Shown here: piece by piece, positions 18,671 through 27,225 of the stretch
Layout: the number at the start of each line of letters is the position of its first letter
Numbering within the stretch: the stretch's first letter is position 1
Source of the DNA: Pseudarthrobacter sp. GA104
GTDB lineage: Bacteria; Actinomycetota; Actinomycetes; Actinomycetales; Micrococcaceae
Reading direction: 5' to 3'
Length of the DNA: 64,000 bases
NCBI RefSeq assembly: GCF_009741265.1
Contig: NZ_WOWL01000001.1
Coordinates: 62,001-126,000 of the forward strand
The notes under the pieces: generated by a model
What the model saw: the letters and a program-made list of their open reading frames with translations, nothing else
What the model was told of the DNA's origin: nothing
The model's database searches: none
Program-made: the position numbers and the translations under genes

Positions 18671-20005
18671 ATGAGTCAAGACGCCACCCTTTCCGTGACG
18701 GCCCCGCCGCAGGTCGAAAAAAGGACCTCCATGGTCCCGATTGCTCTGGCCACGCTAAGCGGTTCCGCGCTGGAGTGGTACGACTTCTTCCTGTACGGCA
18801 CGGCCGCAGCACTCGTTTTCAACAAGATCATGTTCGCCACCACAGACCCCTACGTCGGCACCCTGCTGGCATTTGGCACGTACGCACTTGGTTTCCTGGC
18901 CCGCCCCCTCGGCGGCATCATTTTCGGCCGGCTCGGTGACCGTATCGGCCGTAAATCCGTCCTCATCGTGACCCTACTGATCATGGGCTCTGCGACCCTG
19001 GCCATGGGCCTGATCCCAACCTACGCCCAAGTCGGGTTCTGGGCGCCCGTCATCCTGATTGTGCTTCGACTGATACAGGGACTGGGCGCCGGAGCCGAAT
19101 TTGGCGGCGCCGCGATTCTCGCCGTTGAGTTCTCCAAGAAAGACCGCCGCGGCCTCCACGGATCTTGGCCGGCGGTGGGAGTTTTCCTCGGCCTGCTCTT
19201 GTCATCCGGCATATTCGCCATCGTTACCACCATGCTTCCAGAAGACGCCTTCCTCTCCTGGGGCTGGCGCATCCCGTTCCTCCTGAGCATCCTGGTCATC
19301 ATCGTGGCAATGGTCATCCGCCTGAAGATATCCGAAACACCCGCGTTCGAGAAGCTCAAGTCAGCCGATCAGGTCGCTAAGCAACCATTACGCGAAATCT
19401 TCCGCACCCAGAAGAAGGGACTCTTTGTCCTCATGGGCGCCCAAGTCGCCCAGAACGCGAACTCCTATATTTACCTCACGTTCGCCACCTCCTACATCGT
19501 CGGCACGCTCGGACTGGCCAAAAACCTCGGACCCCTTGGTGTCACACTGGGCGCCGCCGTGACTCTCGTAACCATCCCTTTCTTTGGCTGGCTCTCGGAC
19601 CGCATCGGCCGAAAGCCCGTAATCCTTTTCGGCGCGATCTCTGCAGCGGCGTTTGCCTTCCCTTTCTTCTGGCTCCTTCAGACCAAGACCGAAAGCCTGG
19701 TCCTCCTGGCGATGATGATCGGCATCGGCCTAGGCAACGCCGCGATGTTCGGACCCCAGGGCGCCTTCTTCTCGGAACTGTTCACCGCACGCGTCCGCTT
19801 CAGCGGCCTCTCCATGGGTCGTGAAATCGCCAGCGCCGCGGTCGGCGGCTTCGTCCCCCTGGTGGCCGTCGCCCTCGTCGGCTGGTCAGGACACTACTGG
19901 CCGGTCGCAATCCTGACCATCGTCGTCTGCCTCGTTGGGATCGTAGCAGTATCACTAAGCTCGGAAACCCGGGATCGCTCGATCGAAGCCACAGAAGCCC
20001 ACTAG
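18671..20005 (+). CDS. MHS-family (MFS) carboxylate transporter, second
   Basis: 444 residues and twelve spans with the MHS marks SALEWYDFFLYGTAAALVFN and RLGDRIGRKS. The ATG at 18671 follows AAAGGAGAA at good distance; the frame extends upstream into the CoA-transferase gene without meaning. It is about as similar to the carrier at 9383 as typical MHS paralogues are. It probably imports the acid handled by the CoA-transferase, since it follows that gene by 100 bases. Confidence 0.92.
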   Translation: MSQDATLSVTAPPQVEKRTSMVPIALATLSGSALEWYDFFLYGTAAALVFNKIMFATTDPYVGTLLAFGTYALGFLARPLGGIIFGRLGDRIGRKSVLIVTLLIMGSATLAMGLIPTYAQVGFWAPVILIVLRLIQGLGAGAEFGGAAILAVEFSKKDRRGLHGSWPAVGVFLGLLLSSGIFAIVTTMLPEDAFLSWGWRIPFLLSILVIIVAMVIRLKISETPAFEKLKSADQVAKQPLREIFRTQKKGLFVLMGAQVAQNANSYIYLTFATSYIVGTLGLAKNLGPLGVTLGAAVTLVTIPFFGWLSDRIGRKPVILFGAISAAAFAFPFFWLLQTKTESLVLLAMMIGIGLGNAAMFGPQGAFFSELFTARVRFSGLSMGREIASAAVGGFVPLVAVALVGWSGHYWPVAILTIVVCLVGIVAVSLSSETRDRSIEATEAH

Positions 20006-20020
20006 CCCCTATCGGGAAAC

Positions 20021-20054
20021 GCGGGGGCAGGCCATGCAAACGGCCTGCCCCCGC
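20021..20054 (+). terminator. Terminator after the second MHS transporter
   Basis: A 13-base perfect GC-rich stem (GCGGGGGCAGGCC with GGCCTGCCCCCGC) around an eight-base loop, 16 bases after the stop. It separates the transporter from the lyase and regulator, which may therefore have their own promoter or be expressed at a lower level. Confidence 0.75.
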
Positions 20055-20101
20055 TCGGCTATCCCCCCCACTGACACCACGAGCAGGAATGATCGTTACG
20101 G

Positions 20102-20938
20102 ATGTTCTCAACCACCCCCGCCTTTCTCTACGTGCCGGCAGACCAGCCAGCACTGCTCGGGAAGGCGCGCCAACACCGAAACGCAGCACTTATCCTGGAC
20201 CTGGAAGACAGCGTCGCACCCTCCCGGAAAGAGTATGCGCTCCACAATGCGATCGAATTTGCACAACAAGGCCCGCATCCTGGAGGCACATGGGTCCGGA
20301 TTAACCAAGGGGGGCAGGGCATCAGCGAATCTGCGGTTCTCGGTGCTGCCAAAAACCTCAGCGGCATCTGGATCCCCAAGGCCGAACAAACCCAGCAAGT
20401 GCTTGACATAGCCGCGGTCCTCCCGGCCGCCGCTGCGCCCCGGCCGAGAATCGGCCTCCTGGTTGAAAGCGCCAAGGGTGTGCTCGCACTTCAGGAATTG
20501 TCTGCAATGAAGGAAGTTAGCCAGCTACAACTTGGCGAACTGGACCTCGGAGCGGACCTGCGTCACCGCGCCAGGCATGCTGAGAACATGCTATTGGCCC
20601 GGCAGAATATGGTCCTGAACGCTGCCGCGCAAGAGCTCCCGGCACCCATCGCCCCCGTCGAGGACAACGTTGTTGACTTGGACGGGTTCCGCGAGTCCAG
20701 CAAGAAACTTCGAGACGCCGGCTTCGGAGGGCGAGCGTGCATTCATCCAGCACAGGTCCGGATCGCACTTGAAGTCTTTGGCATCTCAGAAGAGGAGCGT
20801 TCCGCCGCGCAGCAGCTGCTGGCCCATTATGAAGCCGCGACCTCCACAGGACAGGGCGTGATCCGGGACGATCAGGGTGTCATGATCGATGCCGCTTCGG
20901 TCCGCACCGCCCGCCTGGTACTCGGACTCCGAGCTTAA
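20102..20938 (+). CDS. HpcH/HpaI or CitE-type aldolase/CoA-ester lyase
   Basis: 278 residues. The pattern FLYVPAD near the start, LDLEDSV, LLVESAKGVL and ACIHPAQV is that of CitE-like lyases (malyl-, citramalyl- or citryl-CoA lyases). Glu and Asp in the DLED and LVES segments bind magnesium. These enzymes split a 3-hydroxyacyl-CoA into acetyl-CoA or glyoxylate plus an oxo acid. Together with the CoA-transferase upstream, it probably performs the carbon-carbon cleavage step. Confidence 0.85.
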   Translation: MFSTTPAFLYVPADQPALLGKARQHRNAALILDLEDSVAPSRKEYALHNAIEFAQQGPHPGGTWVRINQGGQGISESAVLGAAKNLSGIWIPKAEQTQQVLDIAAVLPAAAAPRPRIGLLVESAKGVLALQELSAMKEVSQLQLGELDLGADLRHRARHAENMLLARQNMVLNAAAQELPAPIAPVEDNVVDLDGFRESSKKLRDAGFGGRACIHPAQVRIALEVFGISEEERSAAQQLLAHYEAATSTGQGVIRDDQGVMIDAASVRTARLVLGLRA

Positions 20939-20989
20939 GGACCTACACACGCTATAGCGGAGAATGAATACAACACACGGGAGGCACAG

Positions 20990-21670
20990 ATGGAAGACGA
21001 GACGATCAAAACGAAGAGTGCGCAGATCACGCAGCAGCTGCGAGACCTAATTTCCACAGGAGAACTGCCGCGCGGATCATCACTGCGCCAGGACAAGCTC
21101 GCAGAACTGTTTAATACCAGCATCACACCTGTCAGGGAAGCGCTGCGCTCCCTGCAGGCGGAAGGGCTGATCGTGGGCGAGCCGCACCGGGGAGTACGCG
21201 TCGCATCGGTCGATCTGGAGCACCTCAAGAGCACCTATGTCATGCGGCGACTCGTCGAAGGCTACGCGATCCAGAGATCCACCCACCGGCTCACGATCCT
21301 TGACCTGCAGAAGGCCACCGACCTCAACCGCCAAATGGAAGCCGCCTATGCAGCAGGCAATTCACTTGATGTGGGAACCATCAATCGTGATTTTCACTTC
21401 CTCTTCATCGAGCGGTGCGGCCTTGCCGGTGTCACGCACGAGGCCGAGAACCTCTGGTACTCATACCCGTGGGACATTCTCCGAGTCGTTTCCACACGTG
21501 TTCCCCATTCAGTTGGCGAACATGATGCCATCATCAATGCTGCCCGGTCCGGAGACCCCGAGGAAGTGGGAAGGGCCGTCGGCACCCACTTGTCCAACAG
21601 CTACCGCACACTCGTGAAGCATCTCACCGGGGATGATGTCATCGATCCATTCGATCTCAACGCCGTCTGA
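20990..21670 (+). CDS. GntR-family transcriptional regulator (FCD domain), second
   Basis: 226 residues: a winged helix (DKLAELFNTSITPVREALRS at about residues 33-52) and a helical FCD domain with the NRDFHFLFIE segment. GGGAGG precedes the ATG. It closes the CoA-transferase/lyase region and is convergent with the kinase-dehydrogenase operon. It likely represses the 14836-20938 unit and could read the ATGCAT palindromes upstream of 14836. That link is inferred. Confidence 0.9.
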   Translation: MEDETIKTKSAQITQQLRDLISTGELPRGSSLRQDKLAELFNTSITPVREALRSLQAEGLIVGEPHRGVRVASVDLEHLKSTYVMRRLVEGYAIQRSTHRLTILDLQKATDLNRQMEAAYAAGNSLDVGTINRDFHFLFIERCGLAGVTHEAENLWYSYPWDILRVVSTRVPHSVGEHDAIINAARSGDPEEVGRAVGTHLSNSYRTLVKHLTGDDVIDPFDLNAV

Positions 21671-21814
21671 CCTGCTCCTGAGGAAAGGCGCGCAGGGATT
21701 CGCATGCGGGATGACTGACGTCGTCGTGGCCGGCGCGGCCGTAGCGGCAAACGGAGAAGGGCTGCAGCCCCTGCGGCTTGACGGCGGTTCTGACCTCCGC
21801 GTTGCCTGTCTGCT

Positions 21815-22816
21815 TCAGGCCAGGTCCGCGGGGCTTGGAGTGGCGTGGGCATATCTGGCTGCTGTGAGGAGGGTGTGGGCCATGTTTCGTGAGTCCGCGA
21901 CCCCCTTGCCTGCAATGTCGAACGCTGTTCCATGGTCGACTGAAAAGCGCAGGAAGGGCAGTCCCAGTGTCGTGCTGACAGTGCCATGAAAGTCGATTGA
22001 TTTGCAGACTCCGGCAGCGATGTCGTGATACAGGGAAAGAACAACGTCGAACCGTCCCTGGGCGGCCAACGCGAAGACCGAATCCGCAGGAACAGGTCCC
22101 GTGACATCGATTCCCAGCGATCGGGCCAACTCCACCGCAGGGGCGAGAATGTCGATCTCCTCTGAGCCGAAGAGTCCACCTTCGCCACCGTGTGGGTTCA
22201 TTGCCTGAAGAGCAATACGTGGTGACTCGAGGCCGACCATGTGGGACACGGAGACAAACCGTTCCAGCGTCCTGACGATCATGTCCTGATCGATGCTGTC
22301 AAGTGCCTGGCGAAGGGATAGGTGCCGGGTTAGGAACAGGACGCGCAGGTCCTGGACGGTGAAATACGTCAGTGACCAGGGGGACAACGTTAGATCGGCG
22401 AGCAACTCCGTATGTCCCTGGTGCCCCAGGCCTGCCAGCTTGAGCGCGGCCTTGTTGATCGGTGCGGTGACAAGGGAGGCGATTTCTCCTTCCTGCGCCA
22501 TCCTTACGCCCTCGACTATGTAGTCGTACGAGGCCCGGCCTGCTTCAGCGGCGGCGATGCCGAATGCCTGCTCCGGGTCGACCCCCGGCACATTCCGGAC
22601 CGCCAGGGCCCCGTCCACAAAGCCCTCGACATCAACATCAACCAAAGCGGTGCTGATACCCACAGCCTCGCATGTACGGCGCAAATTCGGGATGCTGCCG
22701 ATTAAGAGCGGCCGGCACTGGGCTCTGACCGATTCCTGCGCCGCCGCTGCGAGCACGATCTCGGGGCCGATGCCCGCAGGGTCCCCTACTGTTACTCCGA
22801 TGATGGGCAAATCCAT
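21815..22816 (-). CDS. pdxA2: PdxA2-type 4-phospho-(D-threonate/erythronate) 3-dehydrogenase, copy a
   Basis: 333 residues of the PdxA family. GVTVGDPAGIGPE is at the N-terminus, metal histidines lie in GHQGHTELL and LYHD, and DHGTAFDIAGKG is near the end. Where most PdxA proteins read YHDQG, this copy reads YHDIAAG. Its start codon overlaps the stop of the DUF1537 kinase by one base (TAATG), so the two are coupled. PdxA2 enzymes oxidise and decarboxylate the 4-phosphorylated four-carbon acid to dihydroxyacetone phosphate. A vitamin B6 role is unlikely in this context. Confidence 0.88.
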   Translation of the reverse strand: MDLPIIGVTVGDPAGIGPEIVLAAAAQESVRAQCRPLLIGSIPNLRRTCEAVGISTALVDVDVEGFVDGALAVRNVPGVDPEQAFGIAAAEAGRASYDYIVEGVRMAQEGEIASLVTAPINKAALKLAGLGHQGHTELLADLTLSPWSLTYFTVQDLRVLFLTRHLSLRQALDSIDQDMIVRTLERFVSVSHMVGLESPRIALQAMNPHGGEGGLFGSEEIDILAPAVELARSLGIDVTGPVPADSVFALAAQGRFDVVLSLYHDIAAGVCKSIDFHGTVSTTLGLPFLRFSVDHGTAFDIAGKGVADSRNMAHTLLTAARYAHATPSPADLA

Positions 22817-24051
22817 TACTGTCCTCCTGTAGATGTGTTGGTTCGGCGACGGTCATCCGACGCGAGCAGTTCTATGGCATGAAGGGTTCTCATGGCATCG
22901 CCTTGGGAACCGGATTGGATTATGGCCAGCATTCCGTCATGGTTTCCGCCTTCAATCCTGGTGATCGGCGTGGCCGGCCAGGGTTCGCCGAGGACGGAGA
23001 GCCGTTGAGGTTTGAGCAGCCGGATCAGCGCCGAGGAGACCTCGCCCCCGAGCAACACCAGCCCTGTCGGGGTGACATCGGCAAGGATCCGGGCTGCGGT
23101 CTGTGCAGTATTTACTGCAACCGCCGCATTGGGCGAAGCGAGGCCTGACCGGTCCCGCATGGTGGTCAGCGCAACGTTCATTCCGGCGCGCAGCCCTTTG
23201 ACCGCTTCGTCGACGACGCCATCAGCCCCTCTAGTGGCATCGAGGACGATGGTATGGAGGCCCTGCGCGATCACTTCGATCTGCTGCCGTGTCGCTTCGC
23301 GGTAGCTGGTGGCCACCACGAGAACGCCGGGTCTTTCGCGCTCGAGTTCTGTCTCAAACCAGGCCCCGAGCAGGCCATAGGACCCGGCAAGGGCCAGATC
23401 AGTACCGTCCCGCTGCACTTTTCGGATTCCGGTTGCGACCAGGTTCAGGTCGTTGAGGGACTCCGAGTCGACCACTACGCTGCGCCCTGCCGACATGTTC
23501 GCCGCCAGCCGCACAGGGAAAGACTCTGATCGGAGGGCCTGAAGGGACAGAACTTCGGAGTCGAGCAATTGATAGGGGTGGGCGCTGTTTTCTTCCCCGA
23601 CGGCGTCTGTAAGGTCGAGCTGCATTCCGTTCACCTCTTGGAGTCCACTTCTCGTTGTGATTCCGTAAGAGGGTGCGGCCGCGGCGAGTACAACGGGGCG
23701 CTGCACGACATCATGCCAGGCTGTCATCTCGGCATGGGTGTTGCCACGCAAGAGGCTGTCCACGCGCTTGTACATGAGAGTGCCGGGGCCGAAAGAGTAC
23801 AGCGCGGCCACCGTGCAGGCGCGCACCCGTTCAGCCGCTTCTGCCTGGTTCAGCAGCCGGCTGTTCGTATCTACGATAAGGGCGTGGGCGTTGCTGAGGC
23901 TTGGAATGCAGTCCCAGTGAACGATTTCCGTTCTCGCCCCCGCCCGGGCCGCTTCGCCCGCGGCAGCCACGGCTCCGGTTAAGTCGTCACTGAGGACCAC
24001 AGCTTTCGGTAGCTGCTCTTGAATGACCTTTTCCTTCCGGTTTAAAAGCAA
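22816..24051 (-). CDS. Four-carbon acid sugar kinase (DUF1537/OtnK-DtnK family), copy a
   Basis: About 411 residues. Family motifs are SDDLTGA near the N-terminus, KRVDSLLRGN, and the ATP-site segments LLGGEVSSAL and SGSQGDAM near the C-terminus. These kinases phosphorylate D-threonate, D-erythronate or 3-oxo-tetronates at C4, and pairing with PdxA2 points to threonate or erythronate. The start is unusual. The best ribosome site (GGAAGGAAAAGG) is followed by no ATG or GTG; the nearest choices are TTG at 24051 or a rare ATT downstream of the site. I give the TTG. Confidence 0.88.
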   Translation of the reverse strand: MLLNRKEKVIQEQLPKAVVLSDDLTGAVAAAGEAARAGARTEIVHWDCIPSLSNAHALIVDTNSRLLNQAEAAERVRACTVAALYSFGPGTLMYKRVDSLLRGNTHAEMTAWHDVVQRPVVLAAAAPSYGITTRSGLQEVNGMQLDLTDAVGEENSAHPYQLLDSEVLSLQALRSESFPVRLAANMSAGRSVVVDSESLNDLNLVATGIRKVQRDGTDLALAGSYGLLGAWFETELERERPGVLVVATSYREATRQQIEVIAQGLHTIVLDATRGADGVVDEAVKGLRAGMNVALTTMRDRSGLASPNAAVAVNTAQTAARILADVTPTGLVLLGGEVSSALIRLLKPQRLSVLGEPWPATPITRIEGGNHDGMLAIIQSGSQGDAMRTLHAIELLASDDRRRTNTSTGGQ

Positions 24052-24142
24052 AAAAGCGTTAGCAGGCCAAGCATGCCGATCCCTTGGCGCAGCAGGCGGA
24101 GCAGGAACGGGCCGGGAGAAAAGTTCGGCGAGCCGACCCTGA

Positions 24143-25048
24143 CTAAAGTTTTTGATGTGAGCTTCTGTCAGCGAGGCTTAAGCCGCTGCGGGCTTCAATC
24201 ACTTCGACGATGAGGGGGTCGTCGCCTTCTCCGTTGTGCCGGTCGACGGCTTCCCGGATAGTTTCTGCAGCCGCCTTGGTGACTCTGGCGTCGACACCGA
24301 GCTGTTCGGCGAGTTCCAGTCCTGCTGCCATGTCTTTTGCAGCAACGGCAAGCGAGCCGCCACTGCTGTATTCATTACGCCAGCTCAGTGGGACCCGGTT
24401 GCGCAGGGCCCAGCTGTCGCCACTGCTGCGGCCCACAACCTCGATGACAGTGTCAGGGTCGAGCCCGGCCTTGGTTGCGGTGACGACCATTTCGGCCGCG
24501 GAGGCCATGGCGCTGAAGTACATCGCCTGATTAATCGCCTTCATCGTGGCACCAAGACCAGGTCGGCTGCCCAACCGAATGATGGCTTCACCGAGCACTT
24601 CGTGCACCGGCCGTACGGTCTCCAAGGCGGCCTCGGAGCCAGCCGCCATGATCGTCAAGGTGCCGGCTGCGGCGCCTTCAACCCCACCGCTGACAGGTGA
24701 ATCGACGATATGGAAGCGATCTGCGGCGCGTTCTGCTGTGTCCGCCACGAATGCGGGCGGCAGGCTGCTCATCAGAATCAGGACGGAGTCTGGCCCTGCG
24801 GACTGTGCGAAGCCGTCGTCGCCCCAGATCGCCTCATCAGCCTGAGCAGCGTTGAGCACCATCAGTATGGTTGCTTCGGAGTCCTTCGCGACAGCGGCAG
24901 GTGAGGGTGCCGCTGTCGCCCCGAGCTGAGGCAACGCGTGTGCGACTTGCTCGCGGGGGTCGTAGGCAGAGACCTGATGGCCTGCTTTCACCAAGCGATC
25001 CGTCATCTGCCAGCCCATGTTTCCGACGCCGATGATTCCAACCTTCAT
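24143..25048 (-). CDS. NAD-dependent 3-hydroxyisobutyrate/L-threonate dehydrogenase-like enzyme
   Basis: 301 residues of the beta-hydroxyacid dehydrogenase family. It has a Rossmann start GIIGVGNMGWQ, the substrate segment DSPVSGGVEGA, and the catalytic lysine in MKAINQ. The start at 25048 follows GAAGGAGC. In acid-sugar clusters such enzymes (for example L-threonate dehydrogenase LtnD) oxidise C2 or C3 of a tetronate. Its place between the two kinase/PdxA2 pairs supports a four-carbon acid substrate. Confidence 0.88.
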   Translation of the reverse strand: MKVGIIGVGNMGWQMTDRLVKAGHQVSAYDPREQVAHALPQLGATAAPSPAAVAKDSEATILMVLNAAQADEAIWGDDGFAQSAGPDSVLILMSSLPPAFVADTAERAADRFHIVDSPVSGGVEGAAAGTLTIMAAGSEAALETVRPVHEVLGEAIIRLGSRPGLGATMKAINQAMYFSAMASAAEMVVTATKAGLDPDTVIEVVGRSSGDSWALRNRVPLSWRNEYSSGGSLAVAAKDMAAGLELAEQLGVDARVTKAAAETIREAVDRHNGEGDDPLIVEVIEARSGLSLADRSSHQKL

Positions 25049-25106
25049 GACAGCTCCTTCGCTGGTTGTAGTGCGAGTTGATTTGGCTCTTGTTTCTTTG
25101 TGCCGG

Positions 25107-25877
25107 TTACTGCGCGGTCCAGCCGCCATCGACGAGAAGATGGTGGCCAGTGACGAGGTCGGCGCCTTCGGATACGAGGTAGAGCACCGCCGCAGCAACT
25201 TCCGAGGACTTCCCCAGACGGCCGATGGGAATGCGCCGCATCACTTCCTCTTCGATCTCCGGGTCTTCGAACATCTGCCGGGCCAGGGGACTGTCTATGA
25301 ATGTGGGTCCGACGCAATTCACCCGGATCCCGTAAGGCGCCCACTCAAGAGCCAAGACCTTCGACATCTGGACGAGTCCCCCCTTGCTGGCCGCGTAGGC
25401 AGCGCGCTTATAGAAGCCGACCGAGCCGATCTGGGAGGCGATGTTGACGATCCTTCCGGACGTCCCTGACTCGATCATCGTCTTGGCAGCAGCCTGCGAC
25501 AGGAAGAAGATTGCGCGGAGGTTGACGTCAAGGATGGTGTCCCAGCTCGTTTCATCGACGTCCAGGGCATTCTGCTGGATATTGGTTCCGGCTCCGTTGA
25601 CGAGAATATCCAGTCCGCCGAAGTGCTCCGCAATCCGCACGATGAGCGCTCGGGCCGCGGCAACGTCTGTCAGATCGGCGGGAAAAGGGTGGGCTTGAAG
25701 TCCAAGCTCATCGGCTTCCGCCGCCACCCGTTCCACGTCGTTGGCGGTGCGGGCCACCAGTGCCACCGCTGCACCGGCTTCGGCAAGCGCCAGTGCCGTG
25801 TGCCGTCCCAGACCGCGGCCGGCTCCGGTGACGACGGCGACTTTGCCATCGAGGCGGAAACTTGGCAAATAGGACAT
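25107..25877 (-). CDS. Short-chain dehydrogenase/reductase
   Basis: 256 residues of the classical SDR type. TGAGRGLGRH binds the cofactor, NGAG follows the fourth strand, and YAASKGG holds the catalytic Tyr-x3-Lys. GGGAGAGAA lies before the ATG. It sits in the middle of the acid-sugar operon, 58 bases upstream of the hydroxyacid dehydrogenase. It may reoxidise or epimerise a tetronate or supply an entry step from a sugar or lactone. The substrate is unknown. Confidence 0.9.
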   Translation of the reverse strand: MSYLPSFRLDGKVAVVTGAGRGLGRHTALALAEAGAAVALVARTANDVERVAAEADELGLQAHPFPADLTDVAAARALIVRIAEHFGGLDILVNGAGTNIQQNALDVDETSWDTILDVNLRAIFFLSQAAAKTMIESGTSGRIVNIASQIGSVGFYKRAAYAASKGGLVQMSKVLALEWAPYGIRVNCVGPTFIDSPLARQMFEDPEIEEEVMRRIPIGRLGKSSEVAAAVLYLVSEGADLVTGHHLLVDGGWTAQ

Positions 25878-25968
25878 CTGGTTCTCTCCCTAATGTTGAT
25901 TCCCAACACCCCGGTCGCGTGCCGATCTCGTTGGGACCGGTCCTGTGCCCGAGGGTGCGGGTTTTGGT

Positions 25969-27225
25969 CTATCGGATGCCGGGCTGGCTGGCTTCCTGTG
26001 GCAGATTGTGCAGGCGGCTGCGCCGGCCGAGGATGGTGTGTGCTGCGCCAGCAAGGGCGCTCTCGGAGCCGAAGGCGCCGGGTTTGGTCATGATAAGCGG
26101 CCACTGCGGTGTTGTCGTGCACACCGCGAAGGGTACTGCGGCGGTGCATTCCCCGCGTACGGCCAGGGACGCGATTGCGAGCACGTCAAACACGGCTCCG
26201 GTCGTCTCACCGCCGATAAAGTACAGGGCGTGGCCCGGTGCCGCCTGAACCGCGAGGGAGAAGGGGACGGCGAGAAAGTTGGCGAGGTCGCGTTCGTTCC
26301 ATCCAAGCCGTGCGCAGTGTCGCTTGACATCTTCCCCGGTGCGCGCAGCTGCCGTATGCACAATAAGGACGCTGGCCGAGGATGAGTGGATACGGGCCGC
26401 AGCGCGTTCCCCCTCACCGTTGGCCTCGCCTGTGAGTATCCGGCCTATGTCCAGAATTATTTCTTCTGCCCCTGCGGCCACGAGATAGGAAAGTTGTGCG
26501 GCGGTGGCTGCTGAAGCGGACCCTGCGATGACAAGCAGCTTATCGACCACAGGCGGCACGAACAGGCCCGCCGTTCCACTGCCCAGGAACGTGTCGGCGA
26601 GGGGGGCGCCAAGTCCGTAAGTGCCGCCGAAGGAAACGATCCCCGCGTCTGCGGCCCCCGCCACGACCGTTGCCAGGTCGGCTTCCGTTTCCGAGTCTGC
26701 CAGGACGGGACCGTCCGGGTTTTGCCGCAGCCATTTTGCCACTTCACCGCTCCCCCGCCTCACGGTGCCCAGGTCAAGGGAGACCAGGGGCTCTGCCATG
26801 GAGGGCGAGAGCAGGTCAAGAACACTTGGCCCCGGACCGCCAGGTCTGAACTGCCGGCCGTCTCTGAGCGTCAGTCCTACTTCCGGACACGATGGGGCGA
26901 TAAGGAGCCGTCCAGGGCAGGCTGCGGAAAACGCAGCCAACTCCGTCGCGACGTTGCCCTTCAGCGTACTGTCGATCTTCTTCATAAGAACGGCTGCGCA
27001 CGCATCGGTCAGAAGCCCGGCTGCGTCGTGAACCCGTTGGGCCGCCAGGGAGGGCGCAAGGTACCTGCTGCCGGTTTCAAGGACAATGGACCTGGCGGGA
27101 CGGATGGGTTGGCCCGTTCGGACGACATCGACGAGGTGGCCCGTACGGGCCACCTCCGCTCCAATGCTTGCTCCGCCGGTCACATCATCGGCGATTACTC
27201 CGATGAAGCCCTTGGCTGGGGTCAT
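25969..27225 (-). CDS. Four-carbon acid sugar kinase (DUF1537 family), copy b
   Basis: 418 residues with IADDVTGGASIG at the start, KKIDSTLKGN in the middle, and FIGGETTGAV and MTKPGAFGSESAL at the end, which form the ATP site. It is only distantly similar to copy a, so the two are not a recent duplication. The ATG overlaps the stop of the upstream PdxA2 gene by four bases. A second, different tetronate (D-erythronate versus D-threonate) is the simplest reason for two kinase/dehydrogenase pairs. Which pair handles which acid cannot be said. Confidence 0.88.
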   Translation of the reverse strand: MTPAKGFIGVIADDVTGGASIGAEVARTGHLVDVVRTGQPIRPARSIVLETGSRYLAPSLAAQRVHDAAGLLTDACAAVLMKKIDSTLKGNVATELAAFSAACPGRLLIAPSCPEVGLTLRDGRQFRPGGPGPSVLDLLSPSMAEPLVSLDLGTVRRGSGEVAKWLRQNPDGPVLADSETEADLATVVAGAADAGIVSFGGTYGLGAPLADTFLGSGTAGLFVPPVVDKLLVIAGSASAATAAQLSYLVAAGAEEIILDIGRILTGEANGEGERAAARIHSSSASVLIVHTAAARTGEDVKRHCARLGWNERDLANFLAVPFSLAVQAAPGHALYFIGGETTGAVFDVLAIASLAVRGECTAAVPFAVCTTTPQWPLIMTKPGAFGSESALAGAAHTILGRRSRLHNLPQEASQPGIR

